DNA of 6,793 nt, taken from Firmicutes bacterium OM04-13BH (GTDB taxonomy: Bacteria > Bacillota > Clostridia > Lachnospirales > Lachnospiraceae). The stretch spans positions 1-6,793 of the forward strand of contig QULP01000017.1 of the NCBI GenBank assembly GCA_003481745.1, read 5' to 3'. Under the pieces are notes generated by a model. It ran no database searches. It saw only the letters and a program-made list of their open reading frames with translations, and had not been told where the DNA came from. Made by a program: the position numbers and the translations under genes. Numbering within the stretch: the stretch's first letter is position 1; each line of letters begins with the position of its first letter. This document shows positions 1-4,441 of the stretch, in pieces.

Positions 1-47
1 AACCTATTGATAAGATTAGCGGTCAAGGCGAGAGGGAGTGAGGTGTA
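1..47 (+). repeat. 55-bp direct repeat, copy 1 (left part cut by the window edge)
   Basis: These 47 bases are identical to 100-146, and their first 39 are identical to 6755-6793. If the molecule is circular, this copy continues leftwards into 6747-6754 and the full unit is 55 bp. It lies directly upstream of the rep promoter (52-80), so it is placed to act as a Rep-binding iteron or operator. The arm AGGGAGTG (33-40) is the reverse complement of CACTCCCT (67-74), and GGTGT (42-46) can pair with ACACC (55-59), so a hairpin could span the -35 region. The repeat is seen directly; the role is inferred. Confidence 0.85.
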
Positions 48-51
48 GGTA

Positions 52-80
52 TTGACACCCCAAAGGCACTCCCTTATACT
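52..80 (+). promoter_or_regulatory. rep promoter
   Basis: TTGACA at 52-57 and TATACT at 75-80 are separated by exactly 17 bp, close to the sigma-A consensus. Transcription should start near 87 and run into repeat copy 2 and then rep. The promoter sits between the two copies of the 55-bp repeat and is overlapped by the inverted arms 33-40/67-74, so Rep or another factor binding the repeats could control it. That autoregulation is inferred from the layout. Confidence 0.75.
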
Positions 81-91
81 TGAGAGAAAAG

Positions 92-146
92 GGTGCAAAA
101 ACCTATTGATAAGATTAGCGGTCAAGGCGAGAGGGAGTGAGGTGTA
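92..146 (+). repeat. 55-bp direct repeat, copy 2, carrying the rep ribosome binding site
   Basis: This is the only copy seen complete in the window. Its last 47 bases match 1-47 and its first 47 match 6747-6793. It lies in the predicted 5' leader of rep. Its purine-rich 3' end (GAGGGAG at 131-137, GAGG at 139-142) is the only plausible Shine-Dalgarno sequence for the ATG at 154, about 11 nt away. The same DNA may therefore serve as a Rep-binding site and as a translation signal. Two long repeats next to a rep promoter suggest the replication origin, but no AT-rich unwinding region is obvious beside them. Confidence 0.85.
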
Positions 147-153
147 AAAGACT

Positions 154-1581
154 ATGGCAAAATACACCAAAAGGAGAGATAAAAGAGGGTATGAGTGGAA
201 GTCTGCTTATCGGGAGAAAGAAGCCCTTATGCTGGAGAGGGGATACCCGGAAGTAAGTCCTCATGATTTCTATCGGGAGTTGTTTCCGGCTGGCAGTCTC
301 CAGCAAGAGCCGGAGGACGGAAAAGGCAATATTATAGCGACACAGATTAGACCGTCCGGCAAAGGAAGAACCCGGCAGTGGGTAATTGATGATAGTCTGA
401 AAATGTTGGATAAGGTCGTAGGGGATAGGTTTGGGCTGATACCGCCTATTAGTTTTTACGGAAAGTCACACACGAAAGAGAACGCTCATGAGCTGTTTGC
501 GGTGGTGGTGGACGTGGACTATGTAGGCAAACAGCAGTTAAAGAACCTGTTGAAGCAGTTTGGGAATGGTGTGCAGCTTTGTCCGACTTATCTTGTCAGC
601 TCCGGCAAGGGGGTACATCTTTACTATTTCTTGCAGGAGCCGGTTCAGTTGTATCGAAACAGGGAAGAAGTGCTTGCGGAGCTAAAAGAAGCCCTTATCC
701 GGCGGCTATGGAATGATACCAGCTCTATCCGTCCGGACAGCCCGGATATAACCGGAATTTATCAGGGGTTTCGGTGTGTAGGGAGTCAGTCGAAGCTGGG
801 TGCAGATTTCCCAGTAAAAGCCTATAAGCTGTCAGAGAACCGTTACACGCTGGAGGACATAAAAGCCAGCATACCGAGCTGTAAGGTAGACCTTGCTCCG
901 TTGTATGAGAAGCCGAGAAGAAGAAGTACCGTTACGCTGGAAGAAGCAAAGGAACTGTACCCGGAATGGTATGAGAAGCGGATCGTGCAGGGAGAGCCGA
1001 AGCAGCAAAGTAAGAAGCAGGGCGGTACGTGGGTATGTAACGAAGCTTTATATGAATGGTGGAAACGGAAAATAACCGAGGAAGTGAAAGCTGGAGGGCG
1101 TTACTTTTCCATTATGGCGTTATGCTCTTATGGCTTGAAGTGTGGCATATCTGAGCAGAAGATACGGAGAGACGCCTATGCGTTCCTGGACCATTTAGAG
1201 AGCCTTACCGAGGACGAGGACAACCATTTCAGCCGGGCAGATGTAAAAGACGCTCTCCGGGCATTGAAAGGGGACAGAAAAAGGCTGTCAACGATAGCAA
1301 GCCGGGAATGGATAGAGGACAACACAAAGGTTACGATACCAGCAAATAAGCGAAATTACAGAAAACAAGAGGCTCATTTATATCTTGCAAGGCGAAAAAA
1401 AGAGGATATGAAAGTTATAGGCGAAGTAGTAAAAGAGGGCAGACCAACAGCAGAGCGGACAGTCAGAGAATGGCAGGAGAGCCACCCGACAGGAAAGAAA
1501 GCGGACTGCATCCGAGAGACAGGACTTGCAAAGCATACCGTTTATAAGTGGTGGAAAGATATAAACAATGAAAATATATAG
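154..1581 (+). CDS. rep: Replication initiation protein with a primase-polymerase-like (AEP) domain
   Basis: The 475-aa product is the likely plasmid replication protein. Around residues 115-215 it shows the pattern of archaeo-eukaryotic-type primases: an acidic VVVDVDYV motif (Asp120 and Asp122, presumed metal ligands), then SSGKGVHLYYFL (149-160, with His155), then FRCVGSQSKLG (206-216). The C-terminal ~45 residues resemble a helix-turn-helix (about 447-470, around IRETGLAKHTVYKWW) that could read the repeats upstream. The middle is basic and lacks an obvious helicase motif. Start choice: ATG 154 is preceded by the purine-rich end of the 55-bp repeat, and a 17-bp-spaced promoter lies at 52-80. 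A strong terminator overlaps the stop codon. It is the only gene here that could replicate the molecule. The AEP assignment comes from motif order read by eye; another Rep superfamily with a similar fold is possible. Confidence 0.8.
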   Translation: MAKYTKRRDKRGYEWKSAYREKEALMLERGYPEVSPHDFYRELFPAGSLQQEPEDGKGNIIATQIRPSGKGRTRQWVIDDSLKMLDKVVGDRFGLIPPISFYGKSHTKENAHELFAVVVDVDYVGKQQLKNLLKQFGNGVQLCPTYLVSSGKGVHLYYFLQEPVQLYRNREEVLAELKEALIRRLWNDTSSIRPDSPDITGIYQGFRCVGSQSKLGADFPVKAYKLSENRYTLEDIKASIPSCKVDLAPLYEKPRRRSTVTLEEAKELYPEWYEKRIVQGEPKQQSKKQGGTWVCNEALYEWWKRKITEEVKAGGRYFSIMALCSYGLKCGISEQKIRRDAYAFLDHLESLTEDEDNHFSRADVKDALRALKGDRKRLSTIASREWIEDNTKVTIPANKRNYRKQEAHLYLARRKKEDMKVIGEVVKEGRPTAERTVREWQESHPTGKKADCIRETGLAKHTVYKWWKDINNENI

Positions 1582-1618
1582 GGAAAAAGGAGTTATTTAA
1601 TAACTCCTTTTTCCCTAT
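1578..1618. terminator. Strong bidirectional terminator at the rep 3' end
   Basis: A perfect inverted repeat has 20-nt arms at 1578-1597 and 1599-1618 around a single central T. It begins inside the rep stop codon region. Each arm carries GGGAAAAAGGAG or its complement, so the A and T runs lie within the stem, giving a terminator in both directions. It separates rep from the convergent membrane-gene remnant at 1622-1836. Confidence 0.88.
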
Positions 1619-1621
1619 TGT

Positions 1622-1836
1622 CTATTGCTGAAGATTTGAGGAAAAATGAAGGAATTTTGATAAAAAAAGATAATTTATCAAATATATTAAAGCCAAGGTT
1701 ATTATTCCAATAATGATGCTAATAGGCAATATTTTTTTTATAAATAGTGTTGCAAGAGACGTTCCTAAAAGAAACGCAGATCCATATGGAATAACAATAT
1801 TCAACATAAAAATTTTATTATGTTTTTTTCGTAAGG
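1622..1836 (-). pseudogene. 3' remnant of a small membrane-protein gene, cut by the IS256-family fragment
   Basis: On the minus strand an open frame ends with TAG at 1624-1622 and encodes about 65-70 residues of genuine-looking membrane protein. Two hydrophobic spans are visible (around IVIPYGSAFLLGTSLATLF and ISIIIGIITLALIYLINYLF), separated by a KK turn and ending in SKFLHFSSNLQQ. Further upstream the frame runs antisense through transposase sequence, so the original 5' end is missing. The only internal ATG (1807-1805) has no Shine-Dalgarno, so a functional restart is unlikely. The DNA is much more AT-rich than rep. I do not recognise the family. It shares the 1578-1618 terminator with rep. 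Confidence 0.5.
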
Positions 1837-1842
1837 TTGATT

Positions 1843-2412
1843 GATTATGGATTAAAAAACAGAGGCGTTGAGGATATCCTGATTGCATGCGTTGATGGTT
1901 TAAATGGATTTCCACAGGCAATCGAGGCTGTTTATCCAAAAACAGAGATTCAGCAGTGTATCATCCATCAGATCCGTAATTCAACGAAGTTTGTTTCATA
2001 CAAAGACATCAAAAAACTGATGGCTGATCTGAAGCTTGTATATGCAGCTCCGACGGAAGAAACCGCTTTAAATGAACTGGAACTGTTCAAGGATAAATGG
2101 GATTCCAAGTACCCAAAAATCTATAAATCCTGGCATGATAATTGGGCAACCCTGTCCACTTATTTCAAATATCCGGAGGCAGTAAGACGGCTGATTTATA
2201 CCACAAATGCCATTGAAGGATTCAACCGCCAGCTCCGGAAAGTGACTAAAAGCAAGGCGGTATTTCCGTCGGATGACAGCCTTTTGAAAATGCTGTATTT
2301 GGCAACCATGGATATCACGAAAAAATGGACCGGACACAGGCAGGACTGGGGACAGATCCATTCCCAGCTTGAAATTTATTTTGAAGAACGTCTGGCAGGG
2401 CGGAACCTGTAA
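1843..2412 (+). pseudogene. IS256-family transposase, C-terminal fragment
   Basis: The open frame can be read from 1837, but its first few residues (MIDYG) belong to the junction. From LKNRGVEDILIACVDGLNGF onward it is typical of IS256-family (mutator-type, Pfam Transposase_mut) enzymes: the second catalytic Asp in CVDG, the CIIHQIRN motif, and the catalytic Glu in TTNAIEGFNRQLRK, about 107 residues later. The family is normally about 390-400 residues, so roughly half is missing, including the first catalytic Asp. There is no Shine-Dalgarno before the nominal ATG. It is inactive and probably not translated. Confidence 0.85.
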
Positions 2413-2437
2413 AGCAGTCAATTTTAGGCAGGTTTTA

Positions 2438-2465
2438 TTGACATGCCTAAAAACTACTGTATAAT
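2438..2465 (+). promoter_or_regulatory. Outward-facing promoter in the IS 3' region, upstream of erm(B)
   Basis: TTGACA at 2438-2443 and TATAAT at 2460-2465 are both perfect consensus hexamers with a 16-bp spacer. It points at erm(B). Transcription would start near 2472, at the foot of a hairpin with arms TGGGCAG (2473-2479) and CTGCCCA (2497-2503). No T-run follows that hairpin, so it is unlikely to be a full terminator. Whether it drives erm(B) cannot be told from sequence. Confidence 0.6.
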
Positions 2466-2552
2466 GCAGATATGGGCAGAATCCGGAAAATCGGCTCTGC
2501 CCATTGTAACTATTCACAAATCTTATATCAGTTTTTAACGTTTACACAAAAC

Positions 2553-2581
2553 TTGAAACGGTCTCTAAAATTTTGTATAAT
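2553..2581 (+). promoter_or_regulatory. Hybrid IS/erm(B) promoter
   Basis: TTGAAA at 2553-2558 lies in the presumed right end of the IS fragment. TATAAT at 2576-2581 lies in the erm(B) leader. The spacer is exactly 17 bp. From memory, the DNA usually found just upstream of TAAAATTTTGTATAAT in erm(B) elements is different, so the -35 box here has been replaced by IS sequence. The transcript would begin near 2588 and carry the ermBL leader. Confidence 0.7.
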
Positions 2582-2638
2582 AGGAATTGAAGTTAAATTA
2601 GATGCTAAAAATTTGTAATTAAGAAGGAGGGATTCGTC

Positions 2639-2722
2639 ATGTTGGTATTCCAAATGCGTAATGTAGATAAAACATCTACTGTTTTGAAACAGACTAAAAA
2701 CAGTGATTACGCAGATAAATAA
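2639..2722 (+). CDS. ermBL: erm(B) leader peptide (macrolide-sensing arrest peptide)
   Basis: The 27-aa peptide begins MLVFQMRNVDKTST and ends NSDYADK. AGGAGG (2625-2630) sits 8 nt before its ATG. It matches the well-studied ErmBL peptide. In that system, a ribosome carrying erythromycin stalls when Asp10 is in the P site (within RNVDK), which rearranges the downstream mRNA and exposes the erm(B) start. The residues around the stall site are intact, so resistance should be inducible. Longer or altered leaders, or absence of one, are associated with constitutive expression; that is not the case here. Confidence 0.93.
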   Translation: MLVFQMRNVDKTSTVLKQTKNSDYADK

Positions 2723-2846
2723 ATACGTTAGATTAATTCCTACCAGTGACTAATCTTATGACTTTTTAAACAGATAACTAAAATTACAAACAAATCGTTT
2801 AACTTCTGTATTTATTTACAGATGTAATCACTTCAGGAGTGATTAC
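2723..2846 (+). promoter_or_regulatory. erm(B) translational attenuator
   Basis: The leader between ermBL and erm(B) has complementary segments. AGATTA (2730-2735) can pair with TAATCT (2751-2756). The 9-nt arms GTAATCACT (2824-2832) and AGTGATTAC (2838-2846) enclose TCAGG, placing the Shine-Dalgarno of erm(B) (AGGAG, 2835-2839) in a hairpin just before the start codon. This is the arrangement expected for drug-induced release of the erm(B) ribosome binding site after ErmBL stalling. Confidence 0.75.
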
Positions 2847-3584
2847 ATGAACAAAAATATAAAATATTCTCAAAACTTTTTAACGAGTGAAAAAGTACTC
2901 AACCAAATAATAAAACAATTGAATTTAAAAGAAACCGATACCGTTTACGAAATTGGAACAGGTAAAGGGCATTTAACGACGAAACTGGCTAAAATAAGTA
3001 AACAGGTAACGTCTATTGAATTAGACAGTCATCTATTCAACTTATCGTCAGAAAAATTAAAACTGAATACTCGTGTCACTTTAATTCACCAAGATATTCT
3101 ACAGTTTCAATTCCCTAACAAACAGAGGTATAAAATTGTTGGGAATATTCCTTACCATTTAAGCACACAAATTATTAAAAAAGTGGTTTTTGAAAGCCGT
3201 GCGTCTGACATCTATCTGATTGTTGAAGAAGGATTCTACAAGCGTACCTTGGATATTCACCGAACACTAGGGTTGCTCTTGCACACTCAAGTCTCGATTC
3301 AGCAATTGCTTAAGCTGCCAGCGGAATGCTTTCATCCTAAACCAAAAGTAAACAGTGTCTTAATAAAACTTACCCGCCATACCACAGATGTTCCAGATAA
3401 ATATTGGAAGCTATATACGTACTTTGTTTCAAAATGGGTCAATCGAGAATATCGTCAACTGTTTACTAAAAATCAGTTTCATCAAGCAATGAAACACGCC
3501 AAAGTAAACAATTTAAGTACCATTACTTATGAGCAAGTATTGTCTATTTTTAATAATTATCTATTATTTAACGGGAGGAAATAA
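2847..3584 (+). CDS. ermB: 23S rRNA adenine N6-methyltransferase Erm(B)
   Basis: The 245-aa product has the standard length of Erm(B). It uses S-adenosylmethionine to dimethylate A2058 (E. coli numbering) of 23S rRNA, giving resistance to macrolides, lincosamides and streptogramin B. It starts with [17 protein letters not shown]. The SAM-binding glycine motif is [10 protein letters not shown] (about 35-44), the acidic ribose contact follows in SIELD (about 56-60), and the catalytic motif IV is NIPYHLST (about 101-108). It is complete and matches Erm(B) closely throughout. Near the C-terminus it reads [16 protein letters not shown]; from memory some reference copies have V and S at two of these positions, ordinary allelic variation. 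It is preceded by ermBL and an intact attenuator, and is under IS-derived promoters. Confidence 0.97.
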   Translation: MNKNIKYSQNFLTSEKVLNQIIKQLNLKETDTVYEIGTGKGHLTTKLAKISKQVTSIELDSHLFNLSSEKLKLNTRVTLIHQDILQFQFPNKQRYKIVGNIPYHLSTQIIKKVVFESRASDIYLIVEEGFYKRTLDIHRTLGLLLHTQVSIQQLLKLPAECFHPKPKVNSVLIKLTRHTTDVPDKYWKLYTYFVSKWVNREYRQLFTKNQFHQAMKHAKVNNLSTITYEQVLSIFNNYLLFNGRK

Positions 3585-3588
3585 TTCT

Positions 3589-3693
3589 ATGAGTCGCTTT
3601 TGTAAATTTGGAAAGTTACACGTTACTAAAGGGAATGGAGATAAATTATTAGATATAACAGCGACAACTAACCTAACGGAGGCTCAACCGTAA
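3589..3693 (+). CDS. Short ORF following erm(B), probably a truncated or hybrid remnant
   Basis: The 34-aa frame begins MSRFCKFGKLHVTKGNGDKL and ends TNLTEAQP. Its Shine-Dalgarno (GGGAGG, 3573-3578) lies inside the last codons of erm(B), so it would be coupled to erm(B) translation. An ORF with this opening commonly follows erm(B). From memory, the corresponding DNA (ACACGTTACTAAAGGGAATG and onward) resembles sequence near the Tn916 transfer origin, and in other copies the frame runs on longer. Here it departs after about codon 22 (LLDI) and stops soon after, suggesting a recombination junction near 3655. No function is known to me; it may not encode a useful protein. Confidence 0.45.
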   Translation: MSRFCKFGKLHVTKGNGDKLLDITATTNLTEAQP

Positions 3694-3694
3694 A

Positions 3695-3772
3695 ATGAGA
3701 AGAACCCCCAGTAGTGGCTGCTACTGGGGGTTCGTTTTGTGTCTACGTGACACATTATATCTTTTCTTAGCT
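3695..3772 (-). ncRNA. Putative type I antitoxin RNA, antisense in trans to the toxin start region
   Basis: A minus-strand promoter (3779-3807) should start an RNA near 3772 that ends at the 3702-3733 hairpin, about 75-80 nt in all. Its 5' part is complementary to the toxin mRNA in two blocks: 15 nt (3754-3768 against 3993-4007) and 12 nt (3738-3749 against 4014-4025), separated by 4 unpaired nt here and 6 in the toxin mRNA. The 12-nt block covers the toxin GTG start and the bases just after its Shine-Dalgarno. The RNA itself can form GTGTC-ACGTA-GACAC (3753-3739), presenting a loop complementary to the toxin start. Promoter, complementarity at the 5' end and terminator all fit an antisense antitoxin. 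Expression is not shown. Confidence 0.68.
3702..3733. terminator. Terminator shared by the erm(B) unit and the putative antitoxin RNA
   Basis: Perfect 13-bp arms at 3702-3714 (containing AACCCCCAGTAG) and 3721-3733 enclose a 6-nt loop, TGGCTG. The plus-strand exit is GTTTT; the minus-strand exit is TTCTCATTTT. It would end the erm(B) transcript from the left and the minus-strand RNA starting near 3772 from the right. T-tracts are modest on both sides, but the GC-rich stem is strong. Confidence 0.85.
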
Positions 3773-3778
3773 ATTGCC

Positions 3779-3807
3779 ATTATAGCATATGCTCTCAGGC
3801 AAATCAA
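3779..3807 (-). promoter_or_regulatory. Promoter of the putative antitoxin RNA
   Basis: Read on the minus strand, TTGATT (3807-3802) and TATAAT (3784-3779) are separated by 17 bp. The expected start is about 3772, only 4 nt before the first base complementary to the toxin mRNA. The spacer contains the palindrome AGCATATGCT (3784-3793). It has a better -35 box than the toxin promoter, as expected if the antitoxin RNA is made in excess. Confidence 0.7.
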
Positions 3808-3899
3808 GTTTACGCAATTATTATATTTTTTATACGTATCACTCTATTTTCTCCGCAATTTTTATTTTTGTGTATTTTATACATTTTTTTTTTTTTTAA

Positions 3900-4016
3900 T
3901 TATTTATTCAGCATATTGATATTTATATGTTTCCTATCTCCGTCTAACCATTTGCAAATATAGTAGCCAACTACACTTGCCAGTACGGAAACAAGAAAAG
4001 ATATAATTTCTGACAC
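3900..4016 (-). CDS. Putative type I toxin: 38-aa single-span membrane peptide
   Basis: Starting at GTG 4016, the peptide has a hydrophobic segment, EIISFLVSVLASVVGYYIC (residues 3-21), followed by KWLDGDRK and a polar tail, HININMLNK. One membrane span plus a charged W-L-D-x-x-R tail is the plan of Fst/Ldr-type type I toxins; similar short 'YYICKWLD' peptides are, from memory, widespread in gut Firmicutes and left as hypothetical. The start is fixed by AAAGGGGG (4033-4026), 9 nt upstream, and by a promoter at 4066-4094. A longer in-frame extension to 4094 is possible but lacks a ribosome binding site and overlaps that promoter. The start region is matched by the antisense RNA at 3695-3772. 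A run of 14 A's (minus strand, 3897-3884) follows the stop. Toxicity is an inference. Confidence 0.68.
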   Translation of the reverse strand: MSEIISFLVSVLASVVGYYICKWLDGDRKHININMLNK

Positions 4017-4065
4017 GTAGACACACCCCCTTTCTGTTGCCAGAATGGGCGCGACAACGCTAGAT

Positions 4066-4094
4066 ATTATATCACAGGGGCAGAAATGCCACAA
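4066..4094 (-). promoter_or_regulatory. Promoter of the putative toxin mRNA
   Basis: On the minus strand TTGTGG (4094-4089) is followed after 17 bp by a perfect TATAAT (4071-4066). The start would be near 4060, giving a leader of about 44 nt before the GTG at 4016. In that leader GTTG and CAAC segments could pair upstream of the Shine-Dalgarno. The -35 box is weaker than that of the antitoxin promoter. Confidence 0.6.
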
Positions 4095-4131
4095 GAAGCC
4101 ATTTCCCCTTGTTTATCATCAAAGCCATAAG

Positions 4132-4188
4132 GAAAAGAGTGTCAAGGGCGGTCATAGACCGCAGCGTTTACCCTTGATACTCTTTTTT
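4132..4188. terminator. Long hairpin, terminator-like, first of two related structures
   Basis: Outer arms 4135-4148 and 4171-4184 pair over 14 positions with one G-T wobble (AAGAGTGTCAAGGG with CCCTTGATACTCTT). Inside, GCGGTC (4148-4153) and GACCGC (4157-4162) form a second perfect stem. TCTTTTTT follows on the plus strand and CTCTTTTCC on the minus strand. It could terminate transcripts in either direction, shielding the toxin module from the mob module. The branched inner arm is more than a terminator needs. It belongs to the gene-free stretch 4095-4440. Confidence 0.55.
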
Positions 4189-4276
4189 GTTGGCAATCAT
4201 GCTGGAGGGGAAAACGGCTGTCCGTCCGTTCCGTTACTTCCCCCTGTGCTTCATTGTCCGTTCCGGCGGAAGAAAG

Positions 4277-4363
4277 TAAAGGGTGGTCTGCGACCATTTT
4301 TTATCTGCTGCATTCGCTGATCGGCAAGCCGAAGCTCATATTGCAGATAAAAAACAAGCCCTT
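4277..4363. repeat. Second long hairpin structure, related to the first
   Basis: Perfect 12-nt arms TTTTTTATCTGC (4297-4308) and GCAGATAAAAAA (4343-4354) enclose a smaller hairpin, TCGGC-AA-GCCGA (4321-4332). Outside them, AAGGG can pair with CCCTT (4359-4363), and GGTC-TGC-GACC forms another short stem (4284-4295). The pieces AAGGG-GGTC-GACC-CCCTTGA occur in the same order in the hairpin at 4132-4188, so the two look like diverged copies. No ORF here has a ribosome binding site. I see no gene in 4095-4440; role unknown (terminator, origin or structured RNA). Confidence 0.5.
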
Positions 4364-4441
4364 GACTGTCTCCCTCCTACACTTCCAAAGCCGCCCAAGA
4401 GGAAGTAAGCTTCACTATATTCTTGGCAGAATATACGTACG

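Larger units (their letters stand above)
1843..2566 (+). mobile_element. Truncated IS256-family insertion sequence (3' half)
   Basis: The segment contains the C-terminal half of an IS256-family transposase followed by a noncoding 3' region ending near 2566, where sequence typical of the erm(B) leader begins (TAAAATTTTGTATAAT). The left edge is a junction around 1836-1845, where the protein ceases to look like transposase. The left terminal repeat and the N-terminal half are absent, so the element cannot move by itself. The right boundary is inferred from where the familiar erm(B) upstream sequence starts, and could be a few bases off. The remnant affects erm(B) by supplying promoter elements. 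Confidence 0.7.

Noticed and set aside
1..146. CRISPR-like direct repeats
   Set aside because: Only two copies exist on the circle, units are 55 bp with one spacer, no cas genes occur, and the units flank a rep promoter, which fits an origin or operator better.
893..1075. 60-codon plus-strand frame inside rep
   Set aside because: It is an Arg/Glu-rich shadow of rep in another frame with no start signal.
2068..2517. Minus-strand frame of 149 codons across the transposase fragment
   Set aside because: It is antisense to a recognised IS256-family transposase, its composition is untypical of a protein, and it lacks a ribosome binding site.
3884..3897. Run of 14 T's as an intrinsic terminator or phase-variation tract
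   Set aside because: Only a 5-bp AT stem (TGTAT/ATACA) precedes it on the plus strand and no known plus-strand transcript ends there. It lies outside the toxin reading frame, so slippage would not switch the protein. Homopolymer length may also be a sequencing error.
3695..3919. Plus-strand frame of 74 codons with hydrophobic residues after the erm(B) unit
   Set aside because: It runs through the terminator hairpin, the antitoxin promoter and the T14 run, has no Shine-Dalgarno, and is Phe/Leu/Tyr-rich only because the DNA is T-rich.
4017..4094. 26-codon upstream extension of the toxin frame
   Set aside because: It would overlap the -10 and -35 boxes, has no Shine-Dalgarno, and the GTG at 4016 has an excellent one.
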